A stretch of DNA of 64,000 bases. It comes from Stichopus chloronotus (Eukaryota > Echinodermata > Holothuroidea > Aspidochirotida > Stichopodidae). The position numbers and the translations under genes are program-made. This document shows positions 50,602 to 62,325 of this stretch, piece after piece. Under the pieces are notes generated by a model, which was given only the letters and a program-made list of their open reading frames with translations, was not told the DNA's origin and did no database searches. The first letter of the stretch is position 1. Every line of letters begins with the position of its first letter. The DNA lies in NCBI GenBank assembly GCA_021234535.1, contig CM037836.1:26650769-26714768 (forward strand). Direction: 5' to 3'.

Positions 50602-53600
50602 TTAAGTATTACGAAGTTGCTGCAAGCCCGGCCTAAGACTGATAAGGAGGTTGGTTCGTTGAAGATATTGCAATATCAATTGATTGACTTTGAGACTTCT
50701 ATTCTGATGGACCCAATGTTCTGCATCTTCTATTTTAACGACTTTAAGGTCTCTGACGAATTTTTCCAATCCATCCAGTAGGAAAGGGCCCAAGGCTTTG
50801 TCCTTCATTCCCCATATGACGAGGGTAGGTCGATCGATGACACATTGCTGGTGTAGCTCGGCTACATTAGCCCTGTAATAATTCAACGAACCAGTTCTGG
50901 TACCTTCATTGAAAACAAAAGTGAAAGGCGAAAGTAATGTTTGTTTTCATGTACAAACTTACTGCTTCAATTCCAGTATGTACGATTTTGGTTCTAGAAC
51001 ACTGTTCAGTACACAAGTTGCCTTATAGTCACGTTTTATACACATTAAGAGTACCTTTAACAAAGCATACGCGTGCATGCACAGGCAGCCATCCACAGAT
51101 AATCACACCTCACACATGCCCACTCTCCCCTCTACGTGCCTTTGTCTGTATGCCACACCAGGCACGTATACCCATGTACTAACGTCTACAACCCCCCCCC
51201 CCCCCCCCACCGCCACAAAACAAAAACAAAACTATTTAACAATTTTTCAGTAAAAGGTTTTGCTGTTTTGAAATACAAATACAGGGAGAAAATTTGGAAA
51301 TCTAGCACCATTTTGCATCTAGAACCCTTGAAAGAAGGCAAAACTTTTCATAGGGGGAGGAGGACACCTTTTACTCTTAGACCCCCCCCCCCCGTCATGT
51401 CGCAAAACTCCAAAATTGATGTACCCCCTAACAAAAAAAGTAGTTAGTCTGACGACGAGCCGACTCTACAGTGTTCCATTTGTTACAAACTACATACAGG
51501 TACACCGTTCGAATGTATAGCCTACCGTATTTCAATCACATGACCAAAACAGACGTCAATGTTTAGACAACGTTTCGTTAACGGACTTATTCTATCTCAT
51601 CACAATGCAGTATATGATGTGACAGTGTGCGACAGATTCACATTTTGCAACAAAAAAATACTGATCACCTGAAATTATGAATACGTGGAACATTACTGCT
51701 GCTTCTGATACATTTTACGGGTACCAGATATGTGAAACACAGTTCCGCAACCCCTTTTTTTTACATTTAGCCCATATACCCGCTAAGTACTCATTAATTT
51801 ATGCTGCGTAAATTTATTGCGACCTTGCATATCCAGCACAACCAAACAAATTGAAGACATTCTCTACGTAAGAAGAGTTATTCAGACGGTCCAAACGCTA
51901 CTTCTAACTGAAGGCATGAATGATATATATGTTTAAAAAGGTTAGTTTCTGACCTGGCCTGCTCATGGAGTGCTTAAAACCCTCTATTTCTTCAGAGGTA
52001 TAAAATGGTTTGCCGTCATCTCCTTTGGTAGATCTATTAAGGACAGCGTAATCATTCGATTTCATGAAAACCTCTGGAAGCCAAGGGATTTGGAAGAAAA
52101 ACGCGTATCTGGAGAAACAAGAATGATAATAATGAATGGGAACTTCTAACTATCTGAACCAAACATTATATATGTAGTTTCGGAAGAGATGCACATGTGT
52201 ACAACCAAATACAAGGTGCAGAAATATATATGAAGTTTGAAAAATCTTTAGTCCATAAATAGAAAGGTGCAATATACGCAAACAAATCTCAAAATACATC
52301 AAAATACAGAAAACGTGTGCAAGATTATTTGTATTTTGACGTATTTTGAAGTATTGACGAGGAAGAACGATTCTTCAAAAAAACGCTCTGAATAACAATG
52401 GATATAAAGACCTGCATTTTTGTATAACATATATATTTGCGGTAAGTGGAAATGTCCATTCACACTTAAAACAAATAAGTCAAAACAGCCTTATTTAGTT
52501 TTATGAGACATTTAACTAATTCTTAGTCAAAATGATGGCTAACAGAACTAATCGAGCCTGTTGTTACTAATTTATTCTAATTTATTTTAGGAGTGTTTTC
52601 ACTATGTTAGTCTTGCAAGAAAATTGCTTTTGACGAGTTTAGTAATCTTATTAACCTTCTTAACTCTTAAACTTCCGAAAAAAAAAATAGTCTAAATATA
52701 CAGACTTTGTGACTGCAGTGATGGTACACAGATGTGTTCTTGTCTTGCATATAATACTATTACAGGGTGGTTCTGCTAGTAAATCCCAGTGTTGACTCAT
52801 TGTTGGTGATTAGGTCAGATACCGGTGTCTTCGCAAACACAATCTCATGCCAATACATTGCTATTATTGCTTCTGTATGTACTGATATAGTAAACTAGTA
52901 TTGTAAACAAAGTGTGGTCACATGATCCTGTCAATAAAAAAGCGAACTTGATATTTTAATATCCATGCAGGATGTTGATCGAGACGCAGATAATTTGAAG
53001 AACAAAGAAATCAAGAGAGAAACAAGAAAGTTAACCTTACAGCGATTTTATTTTCTGTTGCCACGATGTCAGTATTGTATCGTAAAAGATCGTCGGATGA
53101 GGCGCGTTCAGAATAATGAGTCTTTGTGTCATCTCTGGAAACTGATGTGCGAAATACCATCCGACTATACCGCCCCAATCATGTCCTACAAGAATACATT
53201 TCTTGCATCCCATCGCCTTGATTAATGTTCTTAGATCGTCTGGAAAAGAAGAACGCACACACATAAAACATGGTTAAGATGTTAACTAAAAGAAATTGAT
53301 TGTACATGTATATACATGGGATAGTATAAAAATCATGTAGGTAAACATGAAGTGTAATCTGACAGAGCTTCAAGGGCATGCTATAGTTACTTGCTCAGAT
53401 GTGCTTGCAAAGATATAGAAAGTCATCATCATGCACTATTTTCACATCTTTACAGACTGCTTACCGACAACTTTCTTCATACGATAATCTGAAATCCTTG
53501 GCGGTTTGTCAGACTCACCACATCCACGAGTGTCCACAGCAACGACCCTGTTAATTCGGAGATGAATATAACTAGGAACATTTCATTTCGTGACAGATTT

Positions 53601-56600
53601 TCGACGCTACCGTAAAACAGTAAACATGAAATTTAGGCAAAAATATATAAAATATACATATGAAAGTGCACACCTGATTATCAACATGCCCGTGAAAAAG
53701 ACAGCCATTGCAATAAACACATACTCATTGTATGTGCTTATTGCTATGGGGCAAAGGCTCTATCAATCGCCTTTTTTTACGTTATGCCACTTGTACCATC
53801 GAATTGCTTTAAACATTTAATAGTTCTGTTTTACCTTTCCAATTTGATAAAACTATTATTAATCAACAGAAAATTAAATATATGTTGGATTAGGTAAATG
53901 GTGAGAGCCAACTGCATGCTTAAATAAGAAAGATATACAGCCATACTAAAATGAAACAAGCAAGTGGATCTCTTAAGAGGAGCAAAGTTACGGAGATGAT
54001 AAAGAGACAAAAAGATACAAAGAAATGGATTTGAAAGAGATGTAAAAGAAGCGACTCGCAAAAAGTAAGCATTATTGTGGAGCAATGATTGGAATGTCAA
54101 AATACCGAGATGATTGAAGCAGGCAAGAGCTCAATCAGAACAAAGCCTGACAAAAGCTCTTTGCTACACTTTGGAGGTTGAAAGGAACAGGAGGGAAAGT
54201 GATTAGCCAAGTAGCTAACCCTCTTGTACAAAAATATTGAGGTGCAAAAACAAAAATCTGCTAGAGCTGACCAATGAAATAATCAAAATACCAGAGTAGT
54301 AAAGAAAACAAAGAGATAAAAAATACGAAGAGAACATAAAGGCTAATCTTAAAAGAACGAAAGGATATGGAAGGCAAGTAATTAACTAAAATAGCTAACT
54401 TTCGTGTGTGAATTAAATTCCTTTCTTTTATTGAGACCAAACAGATGGGTGGTGTACAGCATTAAAGGTGCTACGAATTTTTTCAGTAACACTAAAACAA
54501 ATATGGCTAAAACAATGTTGTTCTGAATTAAAATGAATCGCTAACTTACACCTGCCTTGATTTTTGCTAAGATCAGATTTAAGATTCCGAAAGCAAACAT
54601 TAAAGTGTGTAGCAGTGGATCCTACTTATTGCAATTTACAAAGTAAGCACTGAAGTGGCAGCTTATCCTTAATAGCATATCTTTAACCCGAAGATGAACT
54701 GATGAAATACTTATTGGGATCTAAAAAAATAAAAGAGAGGTCAAAGCGGCTTTTTTTTTTTGCACTTGTGACAGGCCACAAGACTTTCGTGGTTATCGTC
54801 GCTTTTATTTTGCTTTGATGATTGAATAATTTCCTTTAAAGATTTGCATTTGTGGAATATTTGAAAGATGGACTTTTCGGGGAAAATTTCTCTCGTGTGC
54901 ATGGTTGAACTGTGCAAAAGGTGGAGGTTTTTGCTCAAAACTTTGTAAATGTTGCCTTAGGCTAGGGCAGGGTTGAAATCCACCTATCCACAGCTTCCAA
55001 GTCTAGTGCTGTCTATCTTTGGCATGTAGTCGACTCTCACCATTTACCTAATTCAACAAGATTACCTGTAGTGTTTCTGTAAAGCTAGTATTTGGTCCCG
55101 CCAAGTGTACCAGCAGTCTGGATATCCGTGAACTAGCAACATTAAAGGTTTCATGGCATCTCCAGATTCGACGTAGTGAAGATTAAAACCATCCTGAAAG
55201 AAATATTTTACAATACGATCATACATAACTGACCTCTTCAATCTTAGCAAACCTCAGACGATAAACTGTATCGAGGGACCTAACATGTAAGGTATTGAAT
55301 CCTCAAATACCTTGTGAGGCTTCCTAGTAGAAATTCATTATGTGAATGAAATGTTCGAACAAATGCATGGGTAGCATCAAATTCGTCCTTTCCATCAAAA
55401 GCAGTTCCATCAGGTTCTTTGTACCCTTGTTTGAACTCTCCGCTAGCTATGTATAAAACAAATGTCCGTTATGTTTTTCACAACAAAGTAAAAGAAGGTT
55501 ATCACATTTCTTCAAAACGTCAAAAACAAGGCATTGTCACCAGAAATAGTAAAGTATGTAGGCCTACCCTGGAATATTTATAATCAACTATAAATTCATT
55601 GCAAACGTCCCTTTGATTAAGAACACTGAAATTAATTTATTCAATGTGTACAACACTTTCCCGTTGAGGGGGAAACAGTATTTAGTGTACTACGATTTCG
55701 TGGCTTGTAGAAGCGAATACTTACATATCCGATGGGTATTGTATTTTGTTTAGGGTGTGGGATTTATTTAAAGGGGTGTGGGTATCACTTTTACATAAAT
55801 GGGGGGATATATACGATAATCAAGTAATTGTAATTGCAAGGAGCAGCTGTATAATTAACCCACCCAGCAGGTGTTGGTATGTACAGATTTTGTTTAATTA
55901 ACGTAGGGCCTACAAACGCCCTATTGCGAATGCAATAAGACCTGGTGCACGAGTAACACACGTCCTTTGTGCGGGCTAATTGCATAACCGTTTCTGAAGT
56001 TTCCTTCCACGTAAAAGAAATTCCTTGTAATTCTTAAATTTATTTCTTAACAGCTTGCCTCGATTTTTCATTAGATGTTACAAGACAAGACAGTTTGTAG
56101 TAATGTGTGCATACAGGGTTGTCAACCCCATCCTATCAAATGAGGAACACAGACATTCGAAAATATCCCCACTTTGTCTTTGGTATCCTTCACTTGCAAT
56201 TTTACTTTTTTGTTGATACGTATGAGAAATGAACTGAAATCAGGTGAACGGATTTAAGTTGACATTCATTAATGCCGTAATTCCAATTTAAAAAAAAAAA
56301 AACTAGTAGATTTAAGCAAATTTTAAAGACTGATGTAAATCGAAGGGAAGTTCTGGTTGTTGTCTAATTAACCTCTTTAGTGATCGGCTTTACAAGATTT
56401 GCCACTTATTTGTTCCTAATATACGGTAGTTAGGCAACTATTAGTTCTAATCGGTTTATTTTTGAACATGTTTTCTTCAACGTGTTGAATGTAAATCAGT
56501 TCATTGAGTAGAATTGAAAATTCACGTTGATGAATATTTCCTTGCCAGTGATTGTAAACTTACATCGGTCTTCAGAAACTTGTGTCTGCCCAACTTTGGG

Positions 56601-56764
56601 TCCTCGAAACAGGCCGGTCTTTGGCTTCTGCTCTTTTCGTGGAAGAAAGTCTTCGGTCCATACTTGATTGCTTGGCGTACCATGTAAAAGAGGAACAACA
56701 AGGTTCCCATAACAAGAAGAGACCAGTACAAACAAAAGAATTTTATTGAATTTATCAGCGTCAT
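50602..56764 (-). CDS. Epoxide hydrolase, EPHX3/EPHX4-like, gene C, six exons, 355 residues
   Basis: Exons (minus strand): 56764-56564, 55193-55066, 53547-53465, 53239-53041, 52108-51954, 50903-50602. The first five have the same lengths as in A and B, and the frame is open throughout. Membrane anchor, HGYP, nucleophile Asp158, the Tyr before FFFQIPWLPE, NYYR, Asp290 and His318 are all present. Two oddities: position 317, just before the catalytic His, is Glu where A and B have Gly, and the TGA that ends A and B is CGA here, adding 18 residues that begin RTNLL. Exon 1 is closer to A than B is. Introns hold a palindromic MITE (52461-52595), poly-C runs and a purine-rich stretch near 54000-54400. 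Function is expected as in A; activity is less certain because of residue 317. Confidence 0.88.
52461..52595. repeat. Short palindromic MITE, copy 2, in intron 4 of gene C
   Basis: Outer ends CACACTTAAAACAAATAAG and, inverted, CACTCCTAAAATAAATTAG; inner GTCAAAACAGCC and an inverted relative. It matches the 13320-13397 element but has a longer interior. Confidence 0.55.
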
Positions 56765-56890
56765 TGTTGTATATTTGAGTTCACTTTACTTTTTAATATC
56801 TTGACTGGATTTGTTGACAATCTCGAATTCTGCGAATGAGAAGAGAAAAAGTACGTGGTAATTATTTAGTTGTACTTTATTATTCAGCTT
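56765..56890 (-). promoter_or_regulatory. Conserved proximal upstream block of gene C
   Basis: TCTTGACTGGAT, TTGACAATC and AATTATTTAGTTGTAC are shared with the sequence before genes A and B. It is probably the 5' UTR or promoter. Confidence 0.45.
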
Positions 56891-57221
56891 TACTTCTACC
56901 TCTCATTTACTGAAAATCTACCTCTCATATGCTCATAAGCATGACTTGTGTAAGACAAAATCGGGTCCTGACGAAATTGGTGGTAACGGTGCGAAAAGCA
57001 AGGGGAGGATTTTCAAATATTGAGTTGTAGAAACAGACGTTTCATCCAAGGATGTTGGATTAATTGGGTTGTATGCAATTGAATCTTATGTTAGGGTCCC
57101 GGAAAATGATGCACGAGGTACAGGTGGCTAGAGGTATAGACAAAGGTCTTATTATTGGTTGGAACTTTTTAATTAGACATTCAGTTACCTCTGAACTTGG
57201 AAAAGGGATATCTGGAAATGT

Positions 57222-58622
57222 ATGGTAAACGGTATTAATTTGAAAATCCATCGAAAAAAGTTCCATTTTGTACAGATGTTGTCGTTATTGTTACCTAAAA
57301 GTGAAGCATTAACGATTGGTCGCATTTCAATGGAACAATACAGTGTAATACCCAATGATCTATGTCGTATATTTGGACTTATCGGTGTTTCTGAGGCTCT
57401 TTTTCTTGGCGCAAGAGCTGTTGGTAAGGTCGACAATGGTTTTATAACTGTGTATATGATCAATCCAAATAACTTTGAAGTATCCGTAGATCAAAATGTA
57501 ATTCTCAGCAATTTTTATGCATTATATATGCGACGGTAGTCAATGTCAGTATGAAATCATAGAAGCTCACTCTTCTGAGGATCCCGAAGATATTTCGAAT
57601 AGTATAAGCAGTATCAATTGTGATGCTATTCCCGTCAGTTTACTTTGATGAGTAGTTATTTACAGATGATCAAGTGAAAGAAGTAGAAGATATACTTCGT
57701 GAATATTCAGCTATTTTTAAGGATAAACCAGGGAAAACTGACCTCGCAACTCATAGAATTGACATAATAGATGGTGTTACTCCCATAAGGAGGGCTGTAT
57801 ATCGTGCAAGTCCTCCAATGAAGTAGGAGATTCACAAGCAAGTTGATACGCTATTAGAACAGGGTGTGATTTAGGAGAGTGATAGTCCTTGGGCCGCCCC
57901 CGTAGGAATGCATGGTTAGAAAAAAGGTCGTACCTACACATTTTGTGTTGATTTTCGTAAACTCAACCAAGTAACGATTAGAGACTCATATCCCTTGCCT
58001 AAGATTGCTGGTACATTGGATTCACTGTCTGGATCGAAATTATTTCTACGATTGATCTTTCCAGTGGATGCACCGGATATAATTAAAAACGGATTCGGCC
58101 AGTAAGGGCAAAACTGCATTTATTACTGGATTTGGGTTATATCAATTTAAAGTAATGCCATTGGGGCTAACAAATGCACCTACAACATTTCAGAGGATCA
58201 AGGAATTGGCTTTGAGGGGGTTACATTGGAGTAAAACGTAGTTTACTCGGATGACGTAATTGTACTAGGGAAGGACTTTGATTATCATCTGCAAAACACG
58301 AGGGAAGTGTTTGATAGATTCAGAGCAGCGTGTCTTACTCTGAGGGCTAGTAAATGAACATAATTGCAGCAAAAGTTTTAATACTTGGGTTATATGGTGA
58401 GTGAGCGTGGAATTGAGCCCTATCCAAGGAAATGTTCAGAATGTTTCGTAGTGGCCTATTCCTCAGAATGCCACTTGTGTAAGATCGTCTCTGGATTTAG
58501 CTCAATACTATCGGATGTCTATTAAGACCTTTGCTGAAATAAAAGAACCTTTACAACATTTAACTATAGGAAGCGAGTACCATTCATATGGTCGCATGAT
58601 TGTAGTTATGCAGTTAGTACAT
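57222..58622 (+). pseudogene. Degenerate gypsy-type LTR retrotransposon pol remnant
   Basis: An open frame at 57222-57539 ends in a linker sequence typical of gypsy pol upstream of the reverse transcriptase. From about 57660 the same strand encodes recognisable reverse transcriptase pieces: a SPWAAPV block, VDFRKLN, YPLPKI near 58000, a YSDD box near 58245 and a LGYMVS block near 58388. Several in-frame stops and frame changes occur from about 57820 onward, so no protein can be made. No LTRs, RNase H or integrase were identified. It lies in the upstream region of gene C and ends where a MITE begins. Confidence 0.8.
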
Positions 58623-58625
58623 TAG

Positions 58626-58785
58626 AAGAACTCCATAAATTTTACATATAATTAATGTAAACAGTATGTGTAAATTCTACATAATTTTGGTAAATTTTAC
58701 TACATTTTAGTAAAATTGTTATATACACAATGTAAGACTCACATTAACTGTGTGTAAAATTTTACGTAAAAGTTATGGAGTTCTT
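58626..58785. mobile_element. 160-bp MITE with AAGAACTCCATAA ends
   Basis: The left end AAGAACTCCATAAATTTTAC is mirrored at the right end as an inverted AAGAACTCCATAACTTTTAC. The interior is rich in GTAAAATTTTAC-like boxes. It directly abuts the gypsy remnant. No clear target duplication. Confidence 0.65.
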
Positions 58786-58809
58786 ACTTTACCGTTACGT
58801 TTTGTGAGT

Positions 58810-59745
58810 GTATGTATTTTGCATAGATGCGTTAACTCATTGTAGTCCTCTTCTTAGATAGTAATTACTAAAAAACACATAAGGGCAAAAATATCCCCAA
58901 CCCCTCAAAAAAAGAAAACAATTTCCAGGAGTCCCTACCCCATGCACTCAGCCCCAAATGTTTGCAAAGTCATCAAAGAAAATGAAAGAGGATGCATAAT
59001 TCATTATGATTCTTGCATCCCCTCAACCCCCATCTGATGTGTATTTGCCGAACCATTTTCATAGATTGATTACTTTGTTGCATGAGGTAAGGAATTGCGG
59101 TCATAATGTCCCTATTTCAAGGCTGAGTAGATGCAGGCTATGGACGATCAGGAAATGCCATTTCAGGCCATCTGGAATATTTGAAAAGCCCAAAATTGTC
59201 TGGGACGCCAATTGATGGTGGGGTTTCACTTAGACAGTCCTGTCACATATGCCCTCAGGCCAGGTCCCCACAGCTCCTGCAAATCTGGATAGACGTTTCA
59301 TATGAGATATCGATGACCTATAAGCAGAAAAATATGCCTCAAATCATTAGACCCCTGGCTGTGCTATCTTAATTTCTGTTTACATTCTATTCACTATCAT
59401 CTTCTGCCTAACCGAAGATTTTTTTTCCGAATTTTGCTGAGGGTTTTAAACCACTCTCCATGAGACGTGTTCTGGAAATTCCCATACATGTATTTTTCAT
59501 AGACGAACTAACTCATTGCATCCCCCGCTTACATAGTAACCCCGCTCATTATTTAGTAACAAACACATACGGGCAAAAATCTCCCCCCCCCCCCTCCTCA
59601 CACGCACGAATTTCATGGAGTCCCTACGCCTATGTGCTCAGCCCCAAATATTTGCAAAGTATTTAAAGAAAATGAAAGGGGATGCTCTAATTCATTATGA
59701 TTCTTGTAACTCAGCCTCCATCTGATATGTATTTACTCTACGATA
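58810..59745. repeat. Direct duplication of an interspersed repeat, about 0.65 kb apart
   Basis: GGGCAAAAAT, CTCAGCCCCAAAT, AAAGAAAATGAAAG and TTCATTATGATTCTTG occur in order at about 58890-59030 and again at 59570-59720. The segment 59020-59220 in between matches 8980-9190. Non-coding. Confidence 0.65.
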
Positions 59746-61245
59746 CACGCGCCCATTGTCCTTTTATAGACTTTGACAATACATGTGTCTTTAATTGCTA
59801 GACCCTGGGGGTCCCGCCAGTCAATGATCAAATTGAGCATTTGTCTTAACATAGGCCTATGCACTCTCTGACCAGTTTGGCCCTTTCAGATACAGAATCC
59901 TTCGAAGGAACAGAATCCTTCATTCAAATGCTCACAATTCTACAAATATCTCATAGCTTCCTGGCTTTTTCTTCTGATCGTTTTTTCTTCTGGACACACA
60001 CACACATTTCAGATTGGATTGACGCCCCTGCTGTCGGATGTCCAAAATCACCCTGCTTAGTTTTAAGATGGACAAACTTGGTTGTCGTAAACACTGACAA
60101 CTGGACGGTCACTCCTATCAGGGAGGTCTCTTGCACCTCCCTGCTCCTACCAGACTTTTTGGCGGTATATCGGATCGTTCACAGCAGTAGCCTGCAGTAA
60201 CTCTTTGGGTCACATCACCCTGGAAATAATTGGAACAATCAGCGTTAAATACCGCAACCAGGGGTAAAGGCTTGACAATGTCTCCGCCATTTCTTTCTCT
60301 GTGGTACAGCACGATCAACTTGCCCAAGATTACGTTAAATCCCAAAATAGTGTACGTGCTGCTAAAACTTTCCATTACAGAGGGGCAATATGCTATCAGG
60401 CTGATTGTGGGAAACACTGTGAAAGTTTTGTAAGTATATTTTCGCACAACCCCACACTGTAATGTAAGTGATAAAAAAAAAAAAAACAGCGTTGACAAAA
60501 CATCTTTGACAAAACAGCGTTTCAATTGCATAATTGCATTATGTGCAGCACTCGGTGTACTTTGGGCTATCATGAAGTTCCTTACGTGATTACTATATGA
60601 ACCAGTGATTGAAATTAGTTTTTTTACTATGTAACAAAATCTTTTCGCCAGTCAATGCTACATCATGATTTGGAAATTCGATGTAGACTAATTATAAGCC
60701 TAACTCCTTCAAAAGATAATCATGAACGGATTGCAAGCTTACCTCCAAAGAATACTGAGTGTCTTGCAGTAAATGCTCACCATTTGACAATAGATAATTT
60801 GTTGGAATTACTGCTTGCCAAGAAAAAGACAAGCTAGGACAATACCTATATGTTAGTAGTGTACTTGATTTAGTTACTGGATAGTAGGTATCTACTACAA
60901 TAACACTGTTTATGTCGTTTTATCAGTGAAGTATGTATTCACACTCGGGTGCAGAGTCCAGATTTCATCGTTTGAAGAAAAGCAAGCTGACCGTCTCTTG
61001 AGCTACAACTTTATAAGTCTAGAGCAATCATAAACGAAAGGTACATGGAATTATGGTAACCTTTGTTGATAGTAGTAAGTAGGTAGCGCCTCCAGAAGTT
61101 TCTTCATTGACTTATACCGTTTGAGTTTCAACGTCAATATAAGCTGCAGCAACTAACCTCACGGTATCGCAACGGAGTTTACAATTACATGGCATTTCAA
61201 TGTACCATAACCATGATAACTTCAGCAGGATTTCAAATTTTTGTT
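59746..61245. other. Non-genic DNA including the distal conserved block of unit C
   Basis: The block at about 60230-61080 is homologous to sequence upstream of genes A and B: GTGCAGAGTCCAGATTTC near 60950 and AATTATGGTAACC near 61051. The open frames here show no domains. Confidence 0.45.
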
Positions 61246-62325
61246 TCCTCACTTAAGCTTCGTTTTGTTTATCACGTTCATTTTTTATCAAATCAGGTCA
61301 ATAAACGTCATAGCAAGCAAAGGAGAAAAATATTCTTAAAATTTGTCAAGGCTGTGTTTTAAAAGGTTTTAAAGCACAACCACACACGTCTTGAAAAAGT
61401 TTTGAGACAGTGACTGATAAGTCTTCTAAGCCTTCCGCGAATTTTGTTGTTGTTTGAAATTGGATATAAAACAGAACCTTCGGAGATAACTCTCCGAGAC
61501 TTCTGTTTTTACTGAGACCGAATTCATCCAATTTTTCAAAGCAACTCTTGTATCGAGTAGACACTTAGTCCACACAGAATTTGCATAATGTGCTAAAATC
61601 ATGTCTCGAGAAAACCTTTCTGCAGATAGCACATGAGGTGATATCGAGTCATACCATCGTGGTTAGGGTTTGTTCCTTCTATGAAACCTTATCATGTACG
61701 ATATCATGTGAGGATTGGCTAGAATAGAAAGCAAGTCAATGAATATTCAAAACATATTGACGTCAAACAAAGGATTTTCTTTTCAAACCATGGGTTTAAG
61801 GTTATTAGGGGTGGGGAAGCTGTTAGAAGCTGACTATTGTCATGGATTCATGTTGCGCTGATTGTGAAAGGAACACACCAACACACCTGCCCACTAAACT
61901 ATGCATGGGAGGTTGCTTCTCAGTTTTTATATGAGAGTGATGCTTTCTGCCGGTGGGGCACCCGCCCCTCTCCACTTCAGCTTATCTCTCGATTAACTTA
62001 CACTTTAATTACCCAACCTTTGGTAATAGTATCCCGAAAATGATTGTCGGAGTTTTCACAACTAATACAAGATAAGGAAAATACCTCACAATCTAGCGGA
62101 GAAACTGACAGTTTGTGACACCCTCAGTTTACCACACCATATTTAGCTAGAAGAGCTCAAACTTTTGTCTCTTGCTTCGTTTTGTTCTTCATGTTCTACT
62201 GTTTATGATTTTTAAATCAGATCTATAAACGCTATTGCATGCAAGTGACGACACAAAACTTTCTTAAAACTTGTGAAGTTGCCCTTTAAAACGTTTCATA
62301 GCACATTTTTTTAAAACTTTCTGTG
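61246..62325. repeat. Diverged direct repeat, period about 920 bp
   Basis: CTTCGTTTTGTT, a TTTTTATCAAATCAG-like box, ATAAACG and TTCTTAAAA(T/C)TTGT occur at about 61257-61350 and 62177-62275. The similarity continues through an AAGTCTTC(T/C)AAG box near 61420 and 62345. Frames on the minus strand within the first copy are not matched by an open frame in the second. Confidence 0.5.

Larger units (their letters stand above)
47940..61080. repeat. Segmental duplication unit C (hydrolase gene C with flanks and insertions)
   Basis: Block order follows units A and B, but a non-LTR retrotransposon sits between the downstream flank and gene C, and a gypsy remnant, a MITE and a 58.8-59.7 kb repeat lie between the proximal and distal upstream blocks. 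Confidence 0.6.

Noticed and set aside
57222..57539. 105-codon frame considered as an independent host gene
   Set aside because: Its C-terminal half matches the usual gypsy pol linker, and reverse transcriptase fragments follow on the same strand, so it belongs to the retroelement remnant.
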